Part shown: one piece after another, positions 1 to 8,309 of the stretch
How positions within the stretch are numbered: the first letter of the stretch is position 1
Layout: every line of letters begins with the position of its first letter
Origin: an uncultured Schlesneria sp.
GTDB taxonomy: Bacteria; Planctomycetota; Planctomycetia; Planctomycetales; Planctomycetaceae
Assembly (NCBI GenBank): GCA_903858935.1
Contig: CAIOKO010000165.1
Location: 1 to 34,718, forward strand
Direction of reading: 5' to 3'
Length of the DNA: 34,718 bases
Translations under genes and position numbers: made by a program
Notes under the pieces: generated by a model
Told to the model about the DNA's origin: nothing
Seen by the model: only the letters and a program-made list of their open reading frames with translations
Databases searched by the model: none

Positions 1-60
1 CAAACGCGGATCGGTAAGATTTGCAAACGTTGTAAAAATGTCATTCATGCTTTGAGTCAT
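1..60 (-). CDS. ISAs1-family transposase, N-terminal fragment cut by the window edge
   Basis: Twenty residues are visible from an ATG at 60, beginning MTQSMNDIFTTFANL and followed by TDPR. A strong GGAGG ribosome-binding site lies about 9 nt upstream. The F-x-x-L-x-DPR pattern near the N-terminus is typical of the DDE_Tnp_1-associated domain that opens ISAs1 (H-repeat-like) transposases. The catalytic domain lies outside the window, so activity cannot be judged. The nearby CAGGG-type terminus supports the call. Confidence 0.7.
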   Translation of the reverse strand, partial: MTQSMNDIFTTFANLTDPRL

Positions 61-167
61 CGAAAAGCCTCCGTGAAGGGAACAGAACACGAAGGAATTC
101 AGTCAACACCCATTGATTCGAAAAGACCCGTTGCTAAAGTATCGATGGTTTAGATGCGATTGCCCTG
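1..167 (-). mobile_element. End of an ISAs1-like insertion sequence (5' side of the transposase)
   Basis: Read on the minus strand from 167 inward, the sequence begins CAGGGCAATCGCATCTAAAC. ISAs1-family terminal repeats typically begin with CAGGG. The transposase start codon follows about 105 nt further in, a normal distance. The outer boundary at 167 is inferred from this motif alone, because the other end and the target duplication are outside the window or not verifiable. Confidence 0.6.
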
Positions 168-235
168 GGGGTCCACCGTACTCCAGTCGAATTGGAAATA
201 AGCGTGGACATTCGCTGAATGGACTACAACTTTGA

Positions 236-1149
236 TTAAACGCCTTTCTTTTGTTTCGCGCCGTTTTTCCCGCCTTGTTTTTCACGAGCAGGAGCGGGAG
301 TCAGAATTGGATCATAGTTGGAATTCGTCGTGGGAAATTGTGCATCTACATCTACCAGGTATTTCTCTAATGTTTGCCGCAACTTGCCTGCCACATCTTG
401 CATGCTGGTTGCGAGATCATTGCGTACGCTCAGATCCGTCGACAAATCGAACAATATCACGCGGTGATCTTCGTAGAGCTTTATCAACTTGAAATTGCCG
501 AGCAGAATGACCGATTGCGGTTCATCGTCATTTTGGGAGTGCGAAAAATGGAAGACGAGTTCTTCTCGTTGACGCTTTTCTTCTCCTTGACATTCGTTCG
601 ACAATAACGAGGCAATGGTCCTTCTTCACTCTCTTTGGGAATTCGGTTCGTATCAATCCTCGCTCATTGGCAAGAGGTTGGTAACAAACTGAAACCAACC
701 AGAGGTGTATGGCACCATGAGTTTGGATTCACAGAAGGGCCGCGAACGATCAGCTGTACACGGATACCAACGTCCTAAACACTACCTTTGCCACATCTCA
801 ACCTGATTCTTCGCCTCCTCCTACCCCGTTGTCCGAAATGTAGAACACAAAGGTGATACGGGCCAATCCAAGTCGGTCAATCGTCGGCATCACTTTTTTC
901 AACCACAGTATAGAGTTCTTTGGACATAGCCGCGGTCGCAAACCGCTTGTAATTGTCGTTGGGCATCAAGCGTTCGTATCTGACGCGTGTTGTTTTCATC
1001 GGGTTTTCAATATCGCGAAGCGCGTTCCACGATATTTGAATAAAAACGGCTTTCGCACTTTTTTTCGATGTCGAATATTCAATAACACTCAAGACGGGTT
1101 TGTCGGTAAATTCTTTGGGAGTTCCTCTGAAGCGATATCGGACGACTCA
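236..1149 (-). pseudogene. Decayed sulfatase gene (arylsulfatase-type), missing its catalytic N-terminus
   Basis: Sulfatase-like segments appear in order in different minus-strand frames. From about 1149 to 877 a segment contains FTDKPVLSVIEY and ends in a stop at 877. About 881-798 reads DRLGLARITFVFYISDNG, matching the common sulfatase DRLGLADNT...SDNG stretch. About 777-664 reads GIRVQLIVRGPSVNPNSW then CHTPLVGFSLLPT. About 604-236 gives REELVFHF, GNFKLIKLYEDHR and LFDLSTDL, the usual sulfatase C-terminal region. At least two frameshifts (near 880 and 575-600) and stops at 798, 775 and 664 interrupt it. The N-terminal half with the formylglycine C/S-x-P-x-R site is absent. Planctomycetes carry many sulfatases, so one decayed copy is not surprising. 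The 5' part overlaps the RND permease 3' end by about 60 bp. Confidence 0.85.
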
Positions 1150-4100
1150 TGATGCACGGCCGCTTTCGGCATATGCCGATTTCTGACCAAAAGAGAATAC
1201 AGGCACGGCAACACAAATAACGTCGCAGGTTCGCCTGCGATCAGCCCGCCCAGAATCGCCCGTGCCAATGGCGCGTTGGCTTCACTACCGTGTTCAAGAG
1301 ACATTGCCGCCGGAATCATGGCAAAGAAGGCGGCGAGTGCCGTCATTGTCACCGGACGGACTCGCACTGACGCCGCTTTGCGAATCGCCGCTGAGGGAGA
1401 TAATCCTTCGTGACGACGAAGTTCCTGAGCGTAGTCCGTCAGCAGAACAGTATTGGCGACTTTGATTCCGACAATGAAAATAATGCCCAGCAAGCTTTGA
1501 ACATTGAGTGCGGTACCGGTGTGGTAAAGGAACGGCAGAATCCCAATCAGTGCCAGCGGGACGGTTAGCATCACTGTCAGCGGAACAATCCAGGATTTGT
1601 CCAAAGCCACCATCAGAAAATACATCAGCAGAATGGCTAACAGAAGGCCATTGAAAAGATTAGTGAACGTGTCTTGCATTCGCGAATACTCGCCGCTGAG
1701 CACGATCTTGAACCCCTTCAAAAGGTTGCGATCAGTGGAATTTGGATCAAAGGGAATCCATGAATCATTGCCTTCAGCCCAGCCATATTTCTCGAGTACT
1801 TGATGTACATCCGCCGCCACGTGACCCAGGTCTCGGCCAGCGACAGACATCACAAGGTCAATCGAAGACTGAAGATTGACGTGCGTGGCTTCCGTCGGAA
1901 CCGAAGCGCGAGCGATCGTTGCCAACGATCTCAACAAGATCGGTGTCTGCTGACCAGCGCCCGTCAGAGGAATATCCAGCAAATCTTCCATTGATTGAAA
2001 ATCTTGTTCGGGATACATCACACCGACGAAGTACTGGTTGTAACTGACCGGATCAATCCAGAAGTTTTTCTTGTTGAATGAAATACTGCTGTTGGCCGCC
2101 GCGACCACGTTCCGCATGACATCCTCTTGCGTCAGTCCCAGATCAGCTGACTTTTGACGATCGACCGTAATCACGAATTGAGGATAGTTCAGCCTCTGCA
2201 GAATTCGAGTATCAACAACGCCGTCAATCTTGGAAATCTCTTGCTTAATCGACGACGCAATTTCGTGAGCCAGCTTCTGTTGCTTGCCGATCACGCGAAT
2301 TCGAATGGGGCTCGACTTCCCTTCGTTCAGCGCGCTGCGAATCATTCCTCCCGAATCAAAACCAAACTCGAATTGCGAGAATTGCTCTTCTTTCACGACT
2401 TTCGCTCGGATCTTGGCGATGTGGTGCTCGGCGCTAAATTGACGATGTGGACTGAGCTGTACTCTGAGAATCGTGTCCATCGGTCCTGCGTTGGGGGTAA
2501 ACGCGGCAGACCAGTCAGGGACGACACCGATCTCGGAAATAATCATTTGCAAATCGCTTTCGCCGATGGTTTCACGAACCAGACCTTCCGCTTGAGCGAC
2601 GTACTCTTCCGTCTTCTCGATTCGCAAACCGCTGGGGCCGCGCATGACCATTTCAAATGCGCCGGAATCGACTTCCGGAAAGAATTCTTTCTTTAAAATC
2701 CAGCCATACGACACGAGAACAATGCAAAACAGCGCAGCTCCTGCGGCGATGGTTGAAATTCGATGGCGAAGGACGAAGTCGAGCCCGCGAAGGTACAAGG
2801 CAATCGCTCGATCTATCAGTGTTTCCCAACGACGAAAGATTCGGCGGAGCCATCCTGCGGGCTTCTGATGATCGCTGTGTCCGACATGTGGCTGTAACAG
2901 TAATGCACTGAATGACGGGACTAGAGTTCTCGAAAGCAGGTACGCGCTGATCATGGCGAATGCGACAGCCAACGCCATCGGGCGAAAGAGAAACACCCCC
3001 ATGCCCGGCATGAGTGCAAGTGGTGCCAGAACCAGAAATGTACATAAGGTTGAAACAAGCTCAGGAAGCGCCACTTCGCTGGCACCCAGGTAGGCCGCTT
3101 CCTCGGGGGCGACGCCCAGCCCCAAATGTCGATGTGTATTTTCCAGGCAAATGATCGCACTATCGACCATCGGACCGATCGCCAGTGCCAAACCCGCCAG
3201 CGTCATCACATTTACGGTATTGCCTGTGATATACAGGCAGACAATGGCACCCAGAACGGAAAGCGGCAATGTAAGAATCGCGATTAAGGTCATTCTCCAC
3301 TGCCCGAGAAAAAGCAGAATAACCAGTGAACAGAGAATGGCTCCCAACAGACCTTCCTGTACCAGCGCAGCAATTGAACTGCGTACGTAAACAGACTGAT
3401 CCATCACCAGTTTCAGATCAATGCCAGGACGCGACAATCGGTCCTGCATCGATTTGAGCGACTTTTTCAGTGTGTCAACGACAGTCAGCGTACTGGCCCC
3501 GGTCTGTCGAAATATGGGAATATAGACTTGGCGATTGCCGTCAACTCGAACGATATTCGTCTGGACGAACGATGAATCTTTAGGAGTCGCGACGTCCCGA
3601 ATGTAACTGACATTTCCCGCTTCGGCTTTGAGCGGCATCGCCCCCATTCGTTCGACAATCTCGATCATCGAATTGGAATCGATCGCATAGTCTGTGTCAC
3701 CGACTTTGACGCTGCCTGTTGGCAGGAAGATGTTGAACTGGTCCGTCGCTTTCATGACGTCAACCGGCGCAAGACCACGGGATTCCATGCGAATCCGATC
3801 GAGATACAGCATTACTGCCCGAACTTTTCCCCCATAGACAATCGGCGTGATCGCCCCTGGATTGTTCATGATCATCGGGCGGACTTCATAGCGCCCGGTG
3901 TCATATAACGTTGCCTCGGAATGGGAGCTACCACTGACTGCCACGATTGAAATCGGAGTGGAACTGGTTGGATCATACGGCAGCACGATGGGGGGTAACG
4001 TCCCTGGAGGCATGGTCGGCATCGCCGCTAATGCCAGAGAATTGACTTGCGTCAGTGCCCCGTTCGGATCGGCATCACTTTGAAAATAGTTTCGGACGAT

Positions 4101-4370
4101 GCTCGCCCCAATCAATGACCGGGATTCTTGTCTTGCAATCCCGTTTGCCTGATTCGTCCAGCGCTCGATTCGGCCTGTGATATCTTTTTCGATTCCTTCG
4201 GCGGGCATCCCTCCGTAGAAAGTTAAAACTTGAACTGCGGGAGCGCGAAAGACGGGAAGAATATCGATCGGAATTCGCGCCAGAGTAATAGTGCCAATTA
4301 ACAATACTGACAAACACATCACCGTGACGGCATATGGGTTTTTCAGCGAGGCTCGAATCAGACCGTTCAT
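1089..4370 (-). CDS. RND efflux pump permease (AcrB/CusA-like inner-membrane transporter)
   Basis: This is a 1093-residue proton-driven exporter of the inner membrane. The family works as a trimer with a periplasmic adaptor and a TolC-type channel. The topology is canonical: one N-terminal membrane segment (about residues 10-30), a periplasmic porter domain, a block of segments at about 340-490, a second porter domain, then the last block at about 905-1060. The TM4 motif GPMVDSAIICLEN (about 399-411) keeps one Asp (about 403) but has Ser where AcrB has a second Asp. The TM10 region reads GIKVANTVLLTDY, with Lys three positions before the AcrB Lys site. The substrate cannot be read from sequence. 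The start was taken at ATG 4370 (MNGLIRASLKNPYAV); a TTG five codons upstream is less likely, and neither has a good ribosome-binding site. The adaptor gene lies 150 bp upstream on the same strand. The last ~20 codons run over sulfatase-pseudogene DNA. Confidence 0.93.
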   Translation of the reverse strand: MNGLIRASLKNPYAVTVMCLSVLLIGTITLARIPIDILPVFRAPAVQVLTFYGGMPAEGIEKDITGRIERWTNQANGIARQESRSLIGASIVRNYFQSDADPNGALTQVNSLALAAMPTMPPGTLPPIVLPYDPTSSTPISIVAVSGSSHSEATLYDTGRYEVRPMIMNNPGAITPIVYGGKVRAVMLYLDRIRMESRGLAPVDVMKATDQFNIFLPTGSVKVGDTDYAIDSNSMIEIVERMGAMPLKAEAGNVSYIRDVATPKDSSFVQTNIVRVDGNRQVYIPIFRQTGASTLTVVDTLKKSLKSMQDRLSRPGIDLKLVMDQSVYVRSSIAALVQEGLLGAILCSLVILLFLGQWRMTLIAILTLPLSVLGAIVCLYITGNTVNVMTLAGLALAIGPMVDSAIICLENTHRHLGLGVAPEEAAYLGASEVALPELVSTLCTFLVLAPLALMPGMGVFLFRPMALAVAFAMISAYLLSRTLVPSFSALLLQPHVGHSDHQKPAGWLRRIFRRWETLIDRAIALYLRGLDFVLRHRISTIAAGAALFCIVLVSYGWILKKEFFPEVDSGAFEMVMRGPSGLRIEKTEEYVAQAEGLVRETIGESDLQMIISEIGVVPDWSAAFTPNAGPMDTILRVQLSPHRQFSAEHHIAKIRAKVVKEEQFSQFEFGFDSGGMIRSALNEGKSSPIRIRVIGKQQKLAHEIASSIKQEISKIDGVVDTRILQRLNYPQFVITVDRQKSADLGLTQEDVMRNVVAAANSSISFNKKNFWIDPVSYNQYFVGVMYPEQDFQSMEDLLDIPLTGAGQQTPILLRSLATIARASVPTEATHVNLQSSIDLVMSVAGRDLGHVAADVHQVLEKYGWAEGNDSWIPFDPNSTDRNLLKGFKIVLSGEYSRMQDTFTNLFNGLLLAILLMYFLMVALDKSWIVPLTVMLTVPLALIGILPFLYHTGTALNVQSLLGIIFIVGIKVANTVLLTDYAQELRRHEGLSPSAAIRKAASVRVRPVTMTALAAFFAMIPAAMSLEHGSEANAPLARAILGGLIAGEPATLFVLPCLYSLLVRNRHMPKAAVHHESSDIASEELPKNLPTNPS

Positions 4371-4520
4371 GGAGCAAGATACCAATCAGAGAAAGTCGTG
4401 AAGATAAGCCTGTCGGAACAGTAGTTCGTAGAATTTTGAGTCGATTGGCGGAATAACAGAGCAATTGCGGTCGTCGCACGCGTTCAACTCAACTTCTCGT
4501 TTCTGTTCAAAGTAATCTCA

Positions 4521-5921
4521 TCACCGCTTATTCGGTGCCGACGAATTCAGCTCATGGACTTCCACATGCTGCCCATCCTTAACCGTATTAATGTTCCCAA
4601 CGATCACCAGGTCAGTCGACGTGATCCCTTTCGTAATTTCGGCTTGAACCCCATCATCAACGCCAATCTCAACTGGCGTTTTGCGGGCAATGCCGTCACG
4701 TACAACGAACAAGGTCCCTTTGCCACCCTTCGTTGTCCCGCTCAGTGCCGATGACGGAACTGTAAAAGCCTCTGGGTTACCCGCCTGAAGCATGATCTTA
4801 GTCCGACCATACATCCCACTTCTTAATAGCCCTCGATCATTTGGCAGATCAACTTCCGTTCGCATCGTTTTCGTTTTTTTTTCTTCAGAAAAGGCGATTC
4901 GAGAAATCTTTCCTGTAAACTTACGACCGGGAAGTGCATCAATGTTAGTGACCGTCTCATCTCCGGGTTCGGTAAAGGGGACGTCACCATCCGGTACATA
5001 CAAGACCAGTCGGACGATATCTGTTCGTTCGACGGTTAACATCGGTAAAGCGGCACTCTGATCGGCACCGCGAATGAAATCGCCGCGATGGAATGCGCGT
5101 GATGTGACCACTCCGTCGTAAGGCGCAGTCACGCGAGTATATTCCACAAAGACCTCGGCCTTGGACAGATTGGCTTTCGCCACATCCACTTCAGCCTTGG
5201 CATCGATCAGGTCCGCTTTGGCTTGATCAACTTTGGCCGCTGCTGAGGCGACTAAGGCCTTCGACTCCGCGAGATTCGCTTGCGAGGCATCAACGGCTGC
5301 CTGTGCCGCCAACCGCTGATCTTCTTTCTCGTCAACAAGTCGCTCATCGACGGATTTTGCGTTCACAAGTTCTTGAAAACGTCGAAACTGCTTGTCGCGG
5401 AAATCAAACGCCGCGATGTCCCGTTTGACGCTTGCTTCGGCTCTGGCAATTCCTGTTTTGGCGGCATTCAGATCTGCCTCGGCAGCAAGAATGCGGGCTT
5501 TCATCTGCCCAACTTGAGCCTCAGCTCGTTCAACGGCAGCCTTGCCCCGATCGACGTCACGCCGAAGTTCCGGCGAATCGAGTTGTGCCAGCAACTGACC
5601 GGCGGTCACTCGATCACCAATATCGACGTTTTGTATTTTAAGATAACCAGGGACTTTTGCGAATAACTCAGCCGCTTCGTAAGCGTGAATCGAACCAGGC
5701 AAAATACAGGTCCGCTCCATTCCTCCGGCATGTGGCTTAACGACGTCAACTTTGACCAGCGAGTCATTCGGTGTCACTGGATGACGCTCATTCCCCGCTG
5801 CAAACGCGCTGTTAGACAACGACTGAGAATGCGAACGATGCATCCACAAGAATGCAATCAAGCCTCCGATCACGATCATTGTTGATACGACGAAAAAACG
5901 TCTGAAACGAATTCGAGTCAT
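4521..5921 (-). CDS. RND efflux periplasmic adaptor (membrane-fusion protein, HlyD/AcrA family)
   Basis: This 466-residue protein would bridge the RND permease and a TolC channel in the periplasm. It has an N-terminal membrane anchor or signal (FFVVSTMIVIGGLIAFLW, about residues 9-26). A half-lipoyl motif follows (AELFAKVPGYL...VDIGDRVTAGQLLAQLDSPEL). Then comes a long Ala/Lys/Glu-rich coiled-coil hairpin, the second lipoyl half (VEYTRVTAPYDGVVTSR), and beta-barrel and membrane-proximal domains. The start was moved to ATG 5921 because it has a GAG-type site about 9 nt upstream; the GTG at 5942 has none. Placed directly upstream of the permease, it is almost certainly its partner. The permease-adaptor unit faces the three tolC genes across a shared spacer, which suggests joint control. 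Confidence 0.93.
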   Translation of the reverse strand: MTRIRFRRFFVVSTMIVIGGLIAFLWMHRSHSQSLSNSAFAAGNERHPVTPNDSLVKVDVVKPHAGGMERTCILPGSIHAYEAAELFAKVPGYLKIQNVDIGDRVTAGQLLAQLDSPELRRDVDRGKAAVERAEAQVGQMKARILAAEADLNAAKTGIARAEASVKRDIAAFDFRDKQFRRFQELVNAKSVDERLVDEKEDQRLAAQAAVDASQANLAESKALVASAAAKVDQAKADLIDAKAEVDVAKANLSKAEVFVEYTRVTAPYDGVVTSRAFHRGDFIRGADQSAALPMLTVERTDIVRLVLYVPDGDVPFTEPGDETVTNIDALPGRKFTGKISRIAFSEEKKTKTMRTEVDLPNDRGLLRSGMYGRTKIMLQAGNPEAFTVPSSALSGTTKGGKGTLFVVRDGIARKTPVEIGVDDGVQAEITKGITSTDLVIVGNINTVKDGQHVEVHELNSSAPNKR

Positions 5922-6533
5922 TGATAATTTCTCGTTAAACACTGAGAGAACGATCTCGCTCGACGTCAGTCTACTTGTTCGTCAATCGCGAATTATCAAT
6001 ATTGGCGTGCACGACTTTGAACAACTCGATGCTGTATCGCAATGACTATGCCATGTCGCCAATCTCGACACACAACGTCATCAGTATAACGAACCTGTCA
6101 GCTTGTTGCCTGATTCGATGTGATTTATTGAAATCAAACGAAGCCACGGCAAATAAACTGACAAAAACTTTTAACCATGGGAAAACCTTTTCCCATGGAA
6201 ATCGGATGGCGGCAAACGCGTGGTACAACTCTTACCATCATGAACTGGATAAGCAGTTCCGAAAAAAACGCTCTGACAAGGTTCAACCTGGTCATTTTGC
6301 GTCGATCGCGATTCCGTCCGTTTTTAAGTGCGGATGTCACAGACGATGGGCGATACCGATTGATAGCAGCAATTGCAGAAAAACATCCGTTGGGAAATCG
6401 GCTGGTTTTGCCGATCAACGAGTAACGGCGAAGTCGACAATGGCTGGTGACGGTTTCTTGGGGATGTCAGGAAGACGCCTCAGACTGCGATCAATCCGAA
6501 GTTTGGAATCGCAATTGAAAAGAGTTTAATCCC
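5922..6533. other. Divergent intergenic region between the adaptor and tolC genes
   Basis: About 610 bp separate the start codons of the minus-strand pump genes and the plus-strand tolC run, so promoters for both units must lie here. It holds the perfect palindrome at 6175-6198. A plus-strand open frame at 5975-6529 was judged non-coding: its composition is biased, it matches no known family and it has no ribosome-binding site. No regulator gene is present in the spacer or next to it. Confidence 0.7.
6175..6198. promoter_or_regulatory. Perfect 24-bp palindrome, candidate operator
   Basis: Two 11-bp arms, CCATGGGAAAA and TTTTCCCATGG, are separated by only CC. Every arm base pairs. The 2-nt centre and the absence of a T-run make an RNA terminator unlikely and fit a site for a dimeric DNA-binding protein. 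It lies about 250 bp from the adaptor start and about 335 bp from the tolC start. Confidence 0.5.
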
Positions 6534-8309
6534 ATGGACGGGATGCTCACAGTCTGCGGAATGAATTCGCGAAGACAGTTCCGTCGTTCGCCGGGAAATT
6601 TTCGTAGGACGAGTTTCGGTCTGGCGCTGATTGTCATCTGGTTTGCCCAGAATGACGTGGTGAGATCGGCGGACCGCCCAAGCCTATTGAGTCGCCTTGG
6701 CTTTCGTCCCAGCAGTAAATCTCAGCAAAAAGTCGAACGGAATGTTTCGCCCGCTTCGCTGACCGTAACCAGACAATCAACCGCGACAGACAGAATTCAG
6801 AAAGAATCTGTTCAACAGGTCACGGATACAAATTCCGATAACGGGAGCGACGTGGCAGCCTTGCGGCGATTTCCTGACAGGCTGAAGCTTGATCCCGCTT
6901 CGACGGGTCCTGCCGGTGAGTTTCCGCTGGACTTTGAAGAACCTGTTACTCCAATTGACCTGCCTGCGGCACTGCAACTCGCCGGCATGACTTCGCCAGA
7001 GGTGCTATTGGCCCAACAACGCGTCTTGGCCGTGACAGCACGACAGCAGTTGGCAGCGGCCCAGGCGCTGCCAAACCTCAATCTTGGCACAACTTACTAC
7101 TCGCATACGGGTGCTCTTCAGGCATCCAGCGGCCAGATTCTTAGCGTTGAGCGAAGTTCGCTCTATGTCGGTGCGGGTGGGAATGCTGTCGGATCAGGAA
7201 CGGTCAATACTCCTGGTCTGCAATACAACATGAACGTTAACGAAGCTTATTTTGGATATCTTGTCAGTCGACAGCAATCCGAACGAGCACAGGCAGGCGC
7301 GGCTGCGGCACGAAACAACGTATTGCTTCAGATTGCGGTCGCGTACTGCCAACTGGTGCGAGAGCAAGGGACGCGAGCGATCGCGGTTAAGGTTCGAGAC
7401 GACGCTCTGGAAGTGGCCAAAATTACGGCGACATTCGCCAAAGCAGGACAGGGTCGCCAATCAGATGCCGAACGAGCCAAGACCGAAGTAGGCCGTCGTG
7501 AAGCCGACATCTTCGCCGCCGACACCGCGATCATCGAAGCGTCCGCTCGATTGGGACAGATTCTGAATCTGGAATCGTCGGTCTGTTTGCAATCGAAAGA
7601 AAACTGGATCGTACCTCGTTCGATCGTTCCCGATCCGATTCCACTGCCAGAATTGATTGCGATCGCGCTTTACCAACGGCCTGAAGTTGCCGAGCGTCGT
7701 GCGGAAGTCCATGCGGCCATGCTGGAACTGGACGGTGCAAAACTTCTATTGTTTTCTCCGCAGTTTATTGCCGGGTTTAGTGACGGAACGTTTGGTGGAG
7801 GAGGCAATGTTAGCTCGAACAATATAGGACGCCCTCGGTTCGGCGATTTCGGTGACAGAACTGATGTGGACATTGTCCTGTATTGGTCGATCCGAAACAT
7901 GGGACTCGCCAATCGAGCGCTTATCAAAACCGCGACGGCACGGCTGGCAGCAGCCGATTGGGATCGCACGAAACGGTTCAATGAAATCCGTGCAGAAGTC
8001 GCCGATGCTTATGCGAGAACACAGGCGCGCGCGGCTCAGCTCGACCTGCGGGAACGTGCCGTCACAGCCAGTGAACTTGGATTTCAACAGGACTTGAAAC
8101 GAGCCTACGCTGGCGAAGGCCGTCCGATCGAAGTGCTTGACAGCCTGAGGCTACGCGCCATCGCCCAACAAGACTACCTTGATACGATCGCGAGTTATAA
8201 TCAGGCCCATTACGAACTTTACGTGGCAATCGGTCAGCCTCCTGCTGATCTCTTAATCCATTCGGCTCCTCCGACGATTCCGCTAGCCTCCGTCGAGGAG
8301 TCGAAATGA
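6534..8309 (+). CDS. TolC-family outer-membrane efflux protein, copy 1
   Basis: This 591-residue outer-membrane factor would form the trimeric exit duct of a tripartite pump. The signal peptide is around residues 26-46 (GLALIVIWFAQNDVVRSA). The TolC repeat domain starts near 139 (TPIDLPAALQLAGMTSPEVL) after a linker of about 90 residues of low conservation. Features shared with the next two genes are SSGQILSVERSSLYVGAGG, AGQGRQSDAERAKTEV and FSDGTFGGGG. Long Ala/Glu/Arg-rich helices follow, as expected for the periplasmic tunnel. The start at 6534 is uncertain: an ATG at 6561 would also keep the signal peptide, and neither has a strong ribosome-binding site. Its stop overlaps the start of copy 2 (ATGA), so the two are probably translationally coupled. 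Confidence 0.9.
   Translation: MDGMLTVCGMNSRRQFRRSPGNFRRTSFGLALIVIWFAQNDVVRSADRPSLLSRLGFRPSSKSQQKVERNVSPASLTVTRQSTATDRIQKESVQQVTDTNSDNGSDVAALRRFPDRLKLDPASTGPAGEFPLDFEEPVTPIDLPAALQLAGMTSPEVLLAQQRVLAVTARQQLAAAQALPNLNLGTTYYSHTGALQASSGQILSVERSSLYVGAGGNAVGSGTVNTPGLQYNMNVNEAYFGYLVSRQQSERAQAGAAAARNNVLLQIAVAYCQLVREQGTRAIAVKVRDDALEVAKITATFAKAGQGRQSDAERAKTEVGRREADIFAADTAIIEASARLGQILNLESSVCLQSKENWIVPRSIVPDPIPLPELIAIALYQRPEVAERRAEVHAAMLELDGAKLLLFSPQFIAGFSDGTFGGGGNVSSNNIGRPRFGDFGDRTDVDIVLYWSIRNMGLANRALIKTATARLAAADWDRTKRFNEIRAEVADAYARTQARAAQLDLRERAVTASELGFQQDLKRAYAGEGRPIEVLDSLRLRAIAQQDYLDTIASYNQAHYELYVAIGQPPADLLIHSAPPTIPLASVEESK

Noticed and set aside
877-1092. A 71-codon frame starting at a TTG that overlaps the RND stop, as a real small gene
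   Set aside because: The frame stays open upstream of the TTG and continues, after a frameshift, into sulfatase-like sequence, so it is part of the pseudogene.
5975-6529. A 184-residue plus-strand open frame in the divergent efflux region
   Set aside because: No ribosome-binding site, no family resemblance, and it spans the palindrome and the expected promoters.
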